This document shows, piece by piece, positions 12,535 to 24,295 of a stretch of 64,000 bases of DNA. Below the pieces are notes generated by a model. That model was not told where the DNA came from. It saw only the letters and a program-made list of their open reading frames with translations, and did no database searches. The stretch comes from Lineus longissimus (taxonomy: Eukaryota; Nemertea; Pilidiophora; Heteronemertea; Lineidae). Within the stretch, counting starts at the first letter, position 1; every line of letters begins with the position of its first letter. Location of the stretch: positions 26,983,501 through 27,047,500 of the forward strand of contig NC_088308.1 of assembly GCF_910592395.1 (NCBI RefSeq). The letters are read 5' to 3'. The translations under genes were made by a program, and so were the position numbers.

Positions 12535-13755
12535 TCACTTGGTACAGTTACAACAGCCTTTCGGTTTTGTACAGGATACCTGCGTGTGCACAGGCTCCTT
12601 GTTATTGGAATTAGAATTAAGCCTTGTCAGCTCCATATCATCGCAGTCAGAAGGCGGGTCCTGTGCAACACTCTTATTCGAGTTCTGGTTGGCGCGTCTC
12701 GGGAACACACTCGTTTCTACTGTTAGCGCACTATTTGCTTCTGCTGCTCCAGCGCACTTGAAGGCCTTTAAGAAACTCTTCCTGAAGTTATCCGAAAAAA
12801 ATGCATACAGAATAGGATTCAGTGAACTGTTCGCATAACTAAGGATGGTAATCACTTGAAAAACGTATATCTTCCAGCTATCATTTACGCCAAACGATGG
12901 CGAGGCAAAAGTAAGGTGAACTTGGAAAATCCAGTATGGGACCCAGCAAAAGAAATATACAGCTATAACAGTTAAAACTAGTCTCGTAACTTTTCGGTGC
13001 GATCTACGGCGTTCTTTAGACTTTTTTACTGGTCCGACTGTTCTTAGACGGGTGATTACTAAAAAGTAGAACACGCTTATCAAGGCTGTAGGAATTGCGA
13101 ATCCCAGAAGAAATGTATACCATATGAAGGCTTTGTCCGGAGGAATAGGTTGTCCGCTCGGCCAGGATATCGTACATGCTAGAATATTTTCGCCGCGTGG
13201 GGCGGTTTTAGTGTACAGCATTATAGGCATCATTACCAGTAGCGACAACCCCCAAACAATCACACAAACTATTTTTGAAATCATAGGTGTTCTGTAGCGC
13301 ATTGATGTCACGGGGTGACAGACAGCCATGTACCGATCAGCACTCATTACAGTCAAAGTAAACATACTTGTAAACCAGTTCACAGAAGTCAATATGAAGA
13401 ATATTTTACACATATGGTAGCCAAACACCCACGTCTTTACCATCATCGTCACAATCATCAAAGGAATGCCAATGAGAAACAAGACATCTGCAATGGCCAA
13501 ATTCAAAATGTATAAGTTTGTGACGGTTTTCATTTTTGCATAACGAAAAACAACGAATATGACTAGGGAGTTTCCTATAATCCCTATAATACAGGTTAAA
13601 GAATATATAATCGCTGCCGTCAGGTCCAGGAATATGCTGTCAATGGCCATCCCACCGCCGCCGTAGTCATCATACTCCGCGGTTGAGTTGGGGTCACTCT
13701 CATTGTAATCCGAAGTTATCTCCGTATAAAGCGGGGTAGCCGCCATCGTAGACAT
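12535..13755 (-). CDS. Allatostatin-C / somatostatin-type neuropeptide receptor (class A GPCR), complete and intronless
   Basis: This is a plasma-membrane rhodopsin-family receptor, expected to bind a peptide of the allatostatin-C/somatostatin group and couple to G proteins, probably Gi/o by family analogy. The 406 residues show all seven membrane segments (about 41-69, 78-104, 113-146, 158-182, 209-238, 257-281, 295-319). Visible marks are GN at 61-62, LAIAD with D90, the C116-C194 pair, DRY at 140-142, FCWVPYW at 269-275, NPILY at 313-317 and a helix-8 SDNFRKSF with C334 available for palmitoylation. N18 and N23 are glycosylation sequons in the short extracellular tail. Position 3.32 is T123, not the Asp of vertebrate somatostatin receptors, while N126 (3.35) is kept. 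From memory, Thr-Ser here and the RYRTP motif (154-158) are arthropod AstC-receptor traits. The start is supported by an in-frame TAA at 13774-13776, 18 nt before the ATG; M4 is an alternative. The cysteine-rich C-terminus (C395, C401, C402, C404) is unusual. Family assignment is firm; the exact ligand is inferred. Confidence 0.95.
   Translation of the reverse strand: MSTMAATPLYTEITSDYNESDPNSTAEYDDYGGGGMAIDSIFLDLTAAIIYSLTCIIGIIGNSLVIFVVFRYAKMKTVTNLYILNLAIADVLFLIGIPLMIVTMMVKTWVFGYHMCKIFFILTSVNWFTSMFTLTVMSADRYMAVCHPVTSMRYRTPMISKIVCVIVWGLSLLVMMPIMLYTKTAPRGENILACTISWPSGQPIPPDKAFIWYTFLLGFAIPTALISVFYFLVITRLRTVGPVKKSKERRRSHRKVTRLVLTVIAVYFFCWVPYWIFQVHLTFASPSFGVNDSWKIYVFQVITILSYANSSLNPILYAFFSDNFRKSFLKAFKCAGAAEANSALTVETSVFPRRANQNSNKSVAQDPPSDCDDMELTRLNSNSNNKEPVHTQVSCTKPKGCCNCTK
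12539..12838 (+). other. Antisense open frame over the GPCR 3' end (shadow, not a gene)
   Basis: A 99-codon plus-strand frame lies wholly inside the GPCR coding sequence on the opposite strand. Its sequence is explained by the receptor codons, and it has no recognisable motif. It is listed only so that it is not mistaken for a gene. Confidence 0.8.
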
Positions 13756-14591
13756 ATTGCTGGTTGTTAATTGTTACCCAGTTGCTCATAATATGAAAAA
13801 TCCAGCAGATGCAACACTTCCTTGCTTACACTAAAGAGCCTTTTGGATACGTAACTATCCCTTGTATTTTATCCTTAATAGACTGAATTGATGTTTTTTA
13901 AGAATCCTCGCTCTGAAAAACTGAAGTCATTTGGTAGTGAATTTTGTAATAATGCGGTTTGAGATGCAATGCGTATCATGCACTGAGTCGAATCAAAAAG
14001 GTGCAAAACGTTCCGCCAACCTTGAACAGAAATCTAGACAGATAATTATCTCCCAGGTTGACACACTTACAACTTAATGGTGGTATGATGATGGTCGCTA
14101 ACTGCAGGCACTGCCGCGTGTCGTAAGCATCAAATTATCTCTGGTTACCGTAGTGTTCTCAGCGGACGAAGAAGGCCCTATGCTGTGAGTGCAGATAGGG
14201 CAAAGAATTACCGTAGTTTTATTCCGTCAGAGTGTGATCCGCAGTTTTCATGAATATCACCAGTGATATACGTCTGTAATAAAACTGGAGCGAAAATTAC
14301 ACCTGACACTGCTCAGCTGCTGCACTATAACGTGAGACAAAAATCAATTAAAGTTGGTGTGGAGAACCGCCACACACCCAAAGAAATTGTCCAAATCGGG
14401 TAACTCATTCCAACAGAAATCGAGGAAGCTCCAGATGAACAATTGCATGCATTGATTTCCTGTAATCCTTTCAAACAAAAAGATCGCGACAGGGAAGACA
14501 CCTCGCAGGAGAACTTTGTGCGCTCGTAATGGACTGAATACAACTGCTGGCGTGGCCGGCTGGCTCTGAATTTATCATCGCTACCGTCTCC

Positions 14592-14820
14592 TCACCACCG
14601 CCTGATACCACTGCGCAGAGATGTCGCTCTCTGAGACCAGAACACTATAAGTAACCACAGAATTGCTAGAGTCAACCTACTACGTGCAGGGCTTTCATAC
14701 CTGGTCCTTTGATTTATAATTGATGAGGAACTGTTTGGGAAATCATTTATCTCCTCTTTGTCAAAAGTCGAGGCTACGTCAGTAGGAGGACTATCTGATG
14801 AATGTTTTTCATCTGCCACG
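14592..14820 (-). other. Candidate exon with an acidic, Ser-rich segment followed by a membrane segment
   Basis: The minus-strand frame reads VADEKHSSDSPPTDVASTF, then an acidic/Ser stretch, then a hydrophobic run LTLAILWLLIVFW typical of a membrane helix. An in-frame TAA lies two codons upstream (14823-14825), and the first codon is GTG, so there is no Met start here: it would need a spliced 5' exon. Possible donors are CCAG|gtatga after the acidic part and GGTG|gtgagg at the end. It could be the N-terminal part of a membrane protein, or chance. It lies about 0.8 kb upstream of the GPCR on the same strand, but no in-frame link to that gene exists. Confidence 0.22.
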
Positions 14821-16918
14821 CCTTATTTTGGGATACAGCTGGATCGAATATTGTGTAACGGTAGCTGTTACCTGTAATGTAAAGTAGAAATTGCGATTTA
14901 ATTTTAATGGTAAAACTGATTAGATGTGTCACTTTTCCAAACCATAAAATGATTTTGCTGCTTCGCTGACACTCATGGATTTGTATACTTTCAAATGATT
15001 CGTAGAACTACTTGAAAAACATCCTGATTCAACATTTCATACAACTACACATGTATGTTTGTTTGTATAACTAGGGGGACTGTGACTCTCAGGGATCCTA
15101 TGATACTAGTTCAAGTTTGTCTCAAGTATGGCTGAATAGGCAAGGAGTCGTGTATTTTGAGCAATCATAAGTTCCTGATATAATCAATATCAATGAGTAA
15201 GTTATATTGGGGTTTTAGTTAGAGTGATAAAGGGATGAAACTTCACAGAATCAAGAGGTTCGCTTGAATATGGGTTGGAGTAGCACCACCTTTTTTCTCG
15301 TCTATAGGGTTGTACCTAAATTCTCTTCAGAAAACCTTCCATAACAGACTCTATTCAGACCATTCTCGATCCCAACTAATACCCATGGTGAGGGTTGTAA
15401 AAGGTAATGAATAAGAACAGTCTGCAATTCGAGAAAACATCTACATAATCAGATGCCTTGAATCTGTAAATGGAGTCAACACACCAGACTAACCACAGCA
15501 ATCTAAAAGCAAACTAGGCATCTGATACTACACACACACATTTAGTGACCATATTTGTGAACTATTTCTCGTTTTCCTTGAGAAGATGTGAAAAAAGTGT
15601 TATGTGAGTTACTGACAAGGGGGTCTCTCCCTTCTATTTGCAGGCATTCTTGTGGCTGAGGCAATGCTGTGGTTTATTAATGAATGGCCTCTACACAGTA
15701 CTTGCTAAGAATGTCATCAAGATTCTTGGCGGAACGTGATTTCAGTAGCGTGACCAATTCTAATAGCCTTGCGATCCCACGATAACTCGAAGTACGTGAT
15801 AGTACAACATTCATTGTCTCTGTCGGCATTGCGCCCTGTACGTGATGTTCAAGACCATTCCAAGATTGATAGGTTTAGATTCATTCATGATGGCTCTGCT
15901 TTCACCAGGAGGGGTATTGACCCTTAGCAACCTTCTCTCAATGTCCACGATAAATATCCATTTGTTATGTTTTGGCACTCGTCCGGGCTTCATAGGTGAG
16001 CTAATTGATGGACTGGCCGAGCCCCCATGTCATTATTTGTGGGCTTCGTTGGCCGTTGGGAGGTATGGTCAATTCTTTATCAATAAAGCCTGGTTAGGGA
16101 CTAGACTACACATGTGGTAGATACCCTCTGCTCGTCCCAGTACAGAATGCTATCTGCAGGCAAGGCATTTATCAACTGGTCCCTTAACACTGGAAGAATG
16201 ATAAGTTGAGATTGTTCTGATAGTACATAGACATAAGCTAAACAGCAATGTTGCCCTCGCTGGCATGTCTGATATATATTTCCCTTTCAACAACCGACAA
16301 AAGCTCGATCATCAGCAAGCAATTTGGAAATGGGCACTCAATGAATAAAACCATATTAACATTGGATCTCATCCATTCATCAGGCCAATCTATCGTGATT
16401 TACTGAGGGAGACATTGATAACTGAGAATAATCTATCTAAATTCGAAAGCAAGTCTGGTTAGAAAAATGACTTCCTCCATTCTTAATCTTAGCCACGTCA
16501 GTGGTTTTAATGTCGTTAACGCCATTTATTCAAGATAAGACAAAAAGAGAGGTTTGTCTTTCTTGGGAAGGAAGGATTTAACCACACCAGGTTGGTCGCG
16601 AAATAATCACACGTTATAATGTGGTGATATCTAAGGGATGTCGGCGTGATGTATGACTGATAACTTTGGAATTGGTCAAAGGTAAAACCAGGGAGTCGTA
16701 TATCATCTGCTTGTCCTTATGATATTGTGGCCGTAATAATTGCTAAATGGTGCAGTTATAACGAGATAGTCATCGGACTCCAGTTATGAAGGCTTGGCAA
16801 AATCTAACAGTTTGGTTCATTTTACAGCCTAAAGGAAGCTTATTGTGATAAAGCAAGAAACTCCCATGATTGTTGATATATATATTAATTAAAGTATTAC
16901 TTCATTCAGCGAATACCT

Positions 16919-16936
16919 CCCCCCCCCCCCCCCCCC
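16919..16936 (+). repeat. Poly-C homopolymer, 18 bases
   Basis: An uninterrupted run of 18 C, followed by ACCC, in AT-rich intergenic DNA. Confidence 0.95.
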
Positions 16937-17927
16937 ACCCATGACGTTCAATACAATTAACAACTCGAATTCTAGTTCCAGCCTCACCAGAAATCCACAC
17001 CATTTTCCATCTTTTTTCGTTTTAAGATGACAATGGCTAGCAAATTGCTAGCAAAGTCACTCACCTTACCTAACATCCGACCGTCAGGCAAAATAGCATA
17101 TCTCTTTATAGAACATTGGTGGCATGACAAATTTCCCAGACGGGTCTTATGTCGCGAATACCCAAATGTCATTGCTATTGATTATGGTATGTTGTCATTT
17201 TTGACTCGATACGAAACATAAAGAGGTTGATAAAGGGGACTCTGAAAGCATTTAAGAGAAAGTGACTGCGTCTCAGAGACATATCAATGATATGTTGGCT
17301 TTTGGTTCATTATGTCGCATGGTAACGAGTCCGCTCAATCTATCGAGAGGAAAAAAATCAGCTAAAGTCATATTCTCCTCGTAATTGACAGATTATCAAC
17401 AGTTTTTGGAGTGACCATGTTTACCATTTGGTGGGTAAGTCTGTTAGACTCAGTCAGAATGATGAGTTCGGTGAACGAAATTGCTAGAAAAGAGACTACT
17501 CCAACTGAATTCACTGTTCGATTATTTGAATTCATTTGAGCAGAATGATGCTCAAATGATTAATTTCGTAGTTGGTTCAGGCAAATACTTCCACTGTTAC
17601 ATTTGATCAGGGATGAAAAACACGAGGCTGTGATGTCTAGACTCATGGCAAGTTTGTCTTTTTTTCGATTTCAATCCATGAGAAAAAGATCGACCGCCGA
17701 CTAACGAATCCTTTCCCGAGAGAAATTATGCCATGTAACATGTTTTACGGTGTTTGCGACTATGATGTCTTACACGCCAAATATCAACTAATAACAGCTA
17801 GGCCAAAAAATAAACACAAAGCTGTATTGTTCTTGTCAAATGGGTGCATACAACAATCACTGGTTCCACATTGTTTTGAAAACAGCAATGTTCCAGTACC
17901 ACAGCTACTTAGTTTTAACTGTCACAG

Positions 17928-18044
17928 GATCCATTCGCCTACGACTGAAGCCAAACAGTTATGAGAAGCCAACCGAGTGCCTCCGAGCCGGCTACACCAT
18001 TAAGGGCCGTCTTTCAGATACCACAGAGTGGTTGCCTAACCCGT
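17928..18044 (+). other. Candidate internal exon, about 38 codons
   Basis: A strong acceptor (ttagttttaactgtcacag) is followed by an open stretch and a good donor (CCGT|gtatgg). In the open frame the product begins SIRLRLKPNSYEKPTECL and ends near TEWLPNP. Codon choice is richer in G/C third positions than the flanking AT-rich DNA. The frame runs on to a stop at about 18083-18085, so an unspliced reading is also open. The family is not recognised and no linked exon was found. Confidence 0.25.
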
Positions 18045-21000
18045 GTATGGGTTTGATAAGTCATATTATTGGTTTTAACTGGTAATGTTCGAAGTGTTTT
18101 AAAAAGGACTAAGACTTAGACTTGAGATATCACAAGTATCAAACTGTTGCAATCTGAACCAAGACAAATCAACCAGATAAAAGAGGAGGAGGAAGAACCA
18201 AGCTTTTAAGTTAGCTTTCTTAAACTTCACAGCCAATTTAAGGTTATCGGTCATTATTGCTGGCCATCAATCAGAACAAACTGAAATTACCTGCAGGAAA
18301 CTATTGCAGGATTTTTCGTTTATCAGAATTTTGTAGTCATCCGAGGCAACAATAAAACTGCTAAGAATTTTGAATCAGGTGAGCGCAAAATATGTTATTA
18401 TTCTGTAGTTGCGTCGATTAGTTCGAACGCGATGTCGAAATCACTAACTTCTCAAACAAATTACGTGTAAGAGGAGTAAGCGGTGAATGATACAAGTTAC
18501 TGACCAACCAAAATAGAATTATTAAGTCGAAATAGCAGAAATCGCCCGATAACATGATGGTACCAGAGAGACAGAGGTTACGTGGTCATGCGAATTGGGA
18601 TATGGAAGCGGTTGTAAATCGTATAAAATTTCGATACTTGCACTTGACCGATATTTTGAGTTTAGAATTGCCAATCTATATAGCACGGTACCTATCGAAG
18701 TCATCTGGTCGCTGACGATATCTACGTTATTGATGCTGCTCACCACCAGTCCTTGCACTACTCGAAGCCATTCAATCTATGAGGGTATCCTATTTCGGTC
18801 AGTGGAGATCCATATAACCAGTAATGACGTGATAATAAATATGGGAAGCCTAATTGAAAACTCACGTCTCAATATTTGCTTAGCAATGGCAATTAATTGA
18901 CCATACGCATTAGCAGGTATACAACAGAATAACATGATACAGTAGGAGGACAAATACAGGACTATAATGGGTCGGGGACTTCGGCAGTGGACAGTTATCC
19001 GATTTGAGAACGATATTGCTGAAGTAGATCAATAAATATTTTTATTTCAGATATAACAATAAGACGTTATGATAAAGCAGGCTTGTGTCGATCTGTTATG
19101 AGACAGTTTGATCAGTTAATTGCATCAGTCAACTGCTCAGGCTGATAAAATCGTTAAGATTAAGGAATTTGCAAACCGTGAAAGGCCATATTACTGACAG
19201 CAGACAGGCTCATCGAATCAAAGTTGCGCCTATCACAATGGATCATCCTTCTGATTCATCCAGTATAGTTCACTCGTTAGCATGTCCTCTACAATTACTA
19301 ACAACTAGCATGTCTGTTGGCAAATATACGACCAGTCGGACCATCCTTTTCCGATTACAACTCAGGAACAGGACACCTTTTATCGTCCCTTAACGAGATG
19401 TCTTATGCCAGCCACATCGATGACCTCACTTCCGAAAAAGAAAAGAGCACGGAAGAGAAGGGATCTCGTGCGACATAATGCTATGGTAGGTGTGGTGATT
19501 GCTTTGATGAAGGGAAGGACATTGATCTATAATTTACAACCTATAGAGGTTGTGTTCATCCTGCTACCCTGCGACATCCTGTGCTTGGATTCGGAGTATG
19601 ACAGCGGATCTAAAATGTACTGTCAAAGTACTTCTTCTCAAAAGGACATCTTGAATCATTCAATATCAACTTCGTTAACTGCATCAATATAAACTTATGC
19701 AGTATTTCGCTACCCGTCTATTAGAGGAATGTCCTAAGGGTAAGGCATAATATGCCTAAGGTTTCATACCAAGGAGACTAAGTAGACTATAAGCCTAGTG
19801 CTTTGGACACTCGTGCGTTTTGGTCTCTCAAACCTCCCCAAAGTCGCTGTATTCACTCGGAGGCTGCGTCCATATCACCAAACAGCAGACTCTAAATAAC
19901 ACTGTACCCTAAATTGCCTCACTTGATAATAAACATGTGGAACTGCCTTTATCAGCCATCACGCCAGTAGCCTTGACATGACCGTATACTTCTTAATCTG
20001 TCCTATCATCATATTGCTTAGATATACCGGCGTCACAATCATTGGCCATGTTAGTTGTGGGTGCGAAGGTCATCTTGCAGACCCCGGGTGATACGTGAAG
20101 ATCTTCTCACAACACGATACTTCCTGATATGCATGCTTGGGTACATGTCCCATCCACTTGTCAGTGATTTGACAATGGTCCAAACTAAGATGGATTGGGT
20201 CATTGGTTAGTTTTGTATGCACGTCAACGATGTATCAACGGAACCTTTGTCATGTTGCAACGCTGTTGATAAATTGTAAAATGGGAGATACATTGTTCAC
20301 CAAAACGACGATGGCTGAAGAATATATTCCAAAACTATTCACCATGGGCAGTCTTCGTATAAAATACTGATAACTTTCATCACTGTGTTTCTTTGCGAAA
20401 GGCATTATATCATTGTAGCTTATATTAACCAAACCAAAATACTTACTCTTAGAGTAAGATAATTGTAAAAAATTTGTATCACGACTTTCGTTTGTGCCAA
20501 GCAATGCCGAACATTCGAAAGCGTTATGAAATCTGATTCACCGTCGTCAGCAAAAACCGCACCATACTTTTTCAACTACTTAGGGAAGGTACTCATTCGA
20601 AGATGATGAACACGTTTATGATAAGGTTAATTGCTGTGGAAAAGCTTATACAAATACGTTGACAGGTATTGAAATGCCTGTTCATATACACCGAATAGAG
20701 AAGATGTTTACTCTCAGAATCGGAGTTGGCTGAAGTGGACATTTTCCGTTTCATATTTGATATTCTACCGGGCTGTCGTGTATGGATAACCGTTACTACA
20801 GAGAGAGGTTGTTTGGAAGAGCCATATTATGAAATATGATCAGAAAGTAAACAAGATAAGTGTTACCACAGCTAGCAATTAAGACGCGCGAGTGTGGTAT
20901 AACAGAATTGTTGAGGGAACAATTATTAATATGATGGCAATTGAGAATGTGCACGCAGTATTCAGACGAACGTAAGATCATCGAAAATCAGATGTAACAC

Positions 21001-21261
21001 TTTTTCGTTGTCAATAAAGCTGAATATGCCAGCCTCAGTATCAGAAAAACACACGCAAGAATCCGTCTTAACTGAACTAAAATTCATTCGGTTTACTTTG
21101 CAGTGTTGGCCCCACATCAACTGGGCGTGCAATTAAGATGTTGTCAGCCATTTTGCTTGTCAAAGCCAGAATGAGCTTTGCATTGAAATGCAACCACTCT
21201 TTAGGCGAGGACAGACTACCAAGAAAAATTGGCCAATGGTGATTAATTTAATTGACTGCAG

Positions 21262-21332
21262 ATGTCTTGTCATATGTGAACGGTCCGGCAATTCACTTGG
21301 CCAATGAAATTAGATACTCTCACCCAGTCTTG
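21262..21332 (+). other. Short exon-like stretch between consensus splice sites
   Basis: A gactgcag acceptor and a perfect TTG|gtgagt donor enclose 71 nt open in the frame reading VLSYVNGPAIHLANEIR. Such pairs occur by chance in tens of kilobases, and no neighbouring exon was found. Confidence 0.12.
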
Positions 21333-21658
21333 GTGAGTTGGTGGGGAGTTCTATATTTTCGCCAAGATTGCCACCACAGGGGGGCTACTTCAGGTAGAAT
21401 TGTCGTTTGTGAATGGTTCACCAACTGTTTCGAGCAAGGAAAATGTAAACAAGAGGTTTTGTTTTTAACTCTTTCAAGCCCTTTACACCAAGAAAAAATG
21501 AATTCATGTTACTAGGCACTAGCTATTTTAGCTATTTGAGTCTACATTTCAAGGTGGAGTTCCGATTATATGTTTTTGACATGTAAACCCGTACTTTGAA
21601 GATGGGTGGCTGTTTTGAGAATGTCCATGGGCCTATAAAACTACAGGTATATACCTGA

Positions 21659-21913
21659 TTAATCAGGAGCAATGACAGCAATGGGTCTCATAAGTAAGCT
21701 GTGCATCAGGTGATCATGATGATTATGCAATGTACCAGTTGGGAAAATTTTTCCCTCCAGTGACGTCACAGAGAGGTACAGGTAGCTAAAACTGTCTGGG
21801 CCTGACATTGGTGTGAACGCACAGTTGTTGAGGCCAGCAAGAGTGACTTGCCAGGTGACCCTACATCTGTTTTTGATCTTGGTGAGCAATAGATGGTAGT
21901 CTGTCCTCGGCTT
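21659..21913 (-). other. Open minus-strand frame of about 85 codons without a Met start
   Basis: Between a TAA at 21914-21916 and a TAA at its end, the frame contains RCRVTWQVTLAGLNNCAFTP and SFSYLYLSVTSLEGK. It looks somewhat protein-like and is less AT-rich than its flanks, but the length is expected by chance and there is no clear splice pairing. It may equally be an old repeat. Confidence 0.15.
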
Positions 21914-24045
21914 TTAGTATCTTACAACTGCAACTGCCTACGCATAGTAAGAATAGACAGTACCGCTAGTAATCCGGAGGTTTTCGGCCGGTCCTGGCAT
22001 ACGTACACGGCAAACACGAAACAGTTCCTAAATTTGCCAAAAGACATTGTTCACCATCTTAAAACTATTAAGCCATGCTTTGTGAGGAGAAAATTGATGG
22101 GGAAGAGTGCTAAATTTACTATCTCATGAGACTATGTGCGCATTAATCTAGATAATTGCTATAAAAACAAGGAAGGTTTATGGCTTCCGTCCTGACAGTT
22201 TAATGCCAAGGTGGGTCATGTTAGATCTAAATAATCTCACTTCTAAGAAACATTGTTGGTATTGTATTCAGTATAAAACAGCCAAGGTCACCATCAGTGA
22301 GTTTCTCAAGCAACGCAACTTTAAAGTGTTACCTGAATATAGTTTCAATTCCTTCTACAGTAAAACACTTATCAAAATACCCTTGAGGGATATTTTCAGT
22401 GGTACTTTACATTCCCTCACAGTCTATTAGATCCAGAGTTCCATATTATTTAAAATCATCTTTGGAAAGACCTATTAATTATTTGCTTCACTGCTACATG
22501 CAGATGTTCGAGTTATTTGATAGTGCCTCTAGTACAACACGCAGAGTAAAGAAGCAATACCATTATTGACAAATTGAAGACAGGAAATCATTATTTTGTA
22601 GTTTTTTTCCTGTTGTAGTACACGCTTGGTAACCAGCGTTTTCGTGGTTGTGTAAATTCTAAGGGTGAGAGGCTCAGGGGTATGGTGTCATAATTGGTCT
22701 TCTCGACGGTTTACATGCTTTCACATCCTGTAAACATGGTGTACGGAAAAAGGGTCACACAGCGAATATAGGATGACACTTGGTTCTGTTAATCCCAAGC
22801 TTAATGTGCGACCACGGTGCAGCATTCCGTGTTTGTTTTCTCTGGTTATCATGTGTCATCCTCTTTAAAGGACAGAATATGTGGACATTTGTAAGATAGC
22901 TTTTAAGAAATATTTGCTTAATGGATGCATAGATGTAACTTATAGCTACCATACAAAAGCAACGGGTCCCCTCAAATGTAATACCCAATATGGTACCTCG
23001 TCGACCCCCACGCTGAAACGATGAACATGTAAAGAATCTTCGGCACTAACCCGAGGGCATCTGACTCGTAAATTATCGTCAAGTGATTCAATTTAGTCAA
23101 TCTCGTCAATGAAGCTTTCTTATTTTCCCCCTACCTTGGTTATATCGGTCACTTCACTGTGCCCATGTCTCTCATAAACCACGTGCCTGTCAACAGGTAT
23201 CGTATATTCATTTAATTCGGCATTGCAAATGAGTTCCGACAGACGATTTATCCTTAACCTACTTATAATAACAAGATTATGAACCACTGGCCTTGTCAAT
23301 TACCATTTAATCCACTTAAGTAGATGCAATACACAAACCACCTATTAACAAGTGATATCGCGGTAATGGAATGAGCAGTGAGCAGATGTCGGCGAAACAC
23401 TAGCCAAAATTTAGATACAGAAGGATACTTACAAATGGTGTTTTTTTTTCAAAGTTGATTTATCGACCAGTAGCCATGGACGACCCGAGGTATACTTCAG
23501 CCGAGATTTCAGATTATGATAGCTAATGTGGCGAGAGGGAATTCCGTTCAAAGAAAGGCATTTCTGTCTAACCTAATTTGTCGAATGTATCATCAAACAA
23601 ACGAACATACGTACGGAAGACTGAAGCTATATTATAAACCACTAAAATGACGGGTTCATGCAATATTTCATCCATTAACACACAATGGCGAACAAGCAAT
23701 GGAGAAACGCAGACTTGTTCTTTCTTGACTGGCCAACAGGAAGACGTTTGGTTCGAATGGAAGAGAAAGTATCATTGAAGGTGTGCACATGAGGTTGTCT
23801 CAAAGGTGACCTTTGAATAGATTGTGTGTCCTCCGTATATGGGCCTTACCCAAAGCCCATAGCCTTCTTCAGTATTGCCTTATTGGTATCAAATGACTTA
23901 CTCAATAAATCAACAAACGGCCAAGTCAGTAAATTATTGGGTAATGGCTTGAATCCAATGCGACACCTCCCGTAAATCCAGATTTGAGTAACATATATAT
24001 AATTGACACTATCGTATTTGTCAGCAATCGTGATAATGGCGAGAT

Positions 24046-24065
24046 GGGGGGGGGGGGGGGGGGGG
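24046..24065 (+). repeat. Poly-G homopolymer, 20 bases
   Basis: An uninterrupted run of 20 G about 100 nt upstream of the exon-like stretch at 24165. Confidence 0.95.
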
Positions 24066-24164
24066 CTATATCAGGTTTCTATTACATGGTGAGGTAATAT
24101 CGACGATCAAATCATGTGTCTGGAAATCGTTTTGGCTTATTGATAATTAGCATATTCAATTCAG

Positions 24165-24295
24165 CAGAGAAGGTTCAACGCCATGGGTCAGTTATTGCCA
24201 AGACCAAATTCCATCAATACCATATGGTCAGCTGGCGATGGCAAACTCGCCCCCAAGCACTCACTGCATATGGCGAGTTGGAATACGGCGTGGAA
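24165..24295 (+). other. Candidate internal exon between good splice sites
   Basis: The acceptor catattcaattcag and the donor GGAA|gtaagc bracket 131 nt that are clearly less AT-rich than the flanks. Two frames are open across it: one reads EKVQRHGSVIAKTKFHQYH and the other MGQLLPRPNSINTIWSAG, so the true frame cannot be chosen. It lies about 100 nt after a G20 tract. No domain is recognised. Confidence 0.25.

Noticed and set aside
15811-16120. Overlapping frames on both strands resembling fragments of a retroelement
   Set aside because: No reverse transcriptase, endonuclease or integrase motif could be identified in any frame.
19398-19480. Possible first exon (MSYASHIDDLTSEKEKSTEE)
   Set aside because: Short frame ending in a stop; the donor-like gtaggt nearby belongs to another frame; no supporting evidence.
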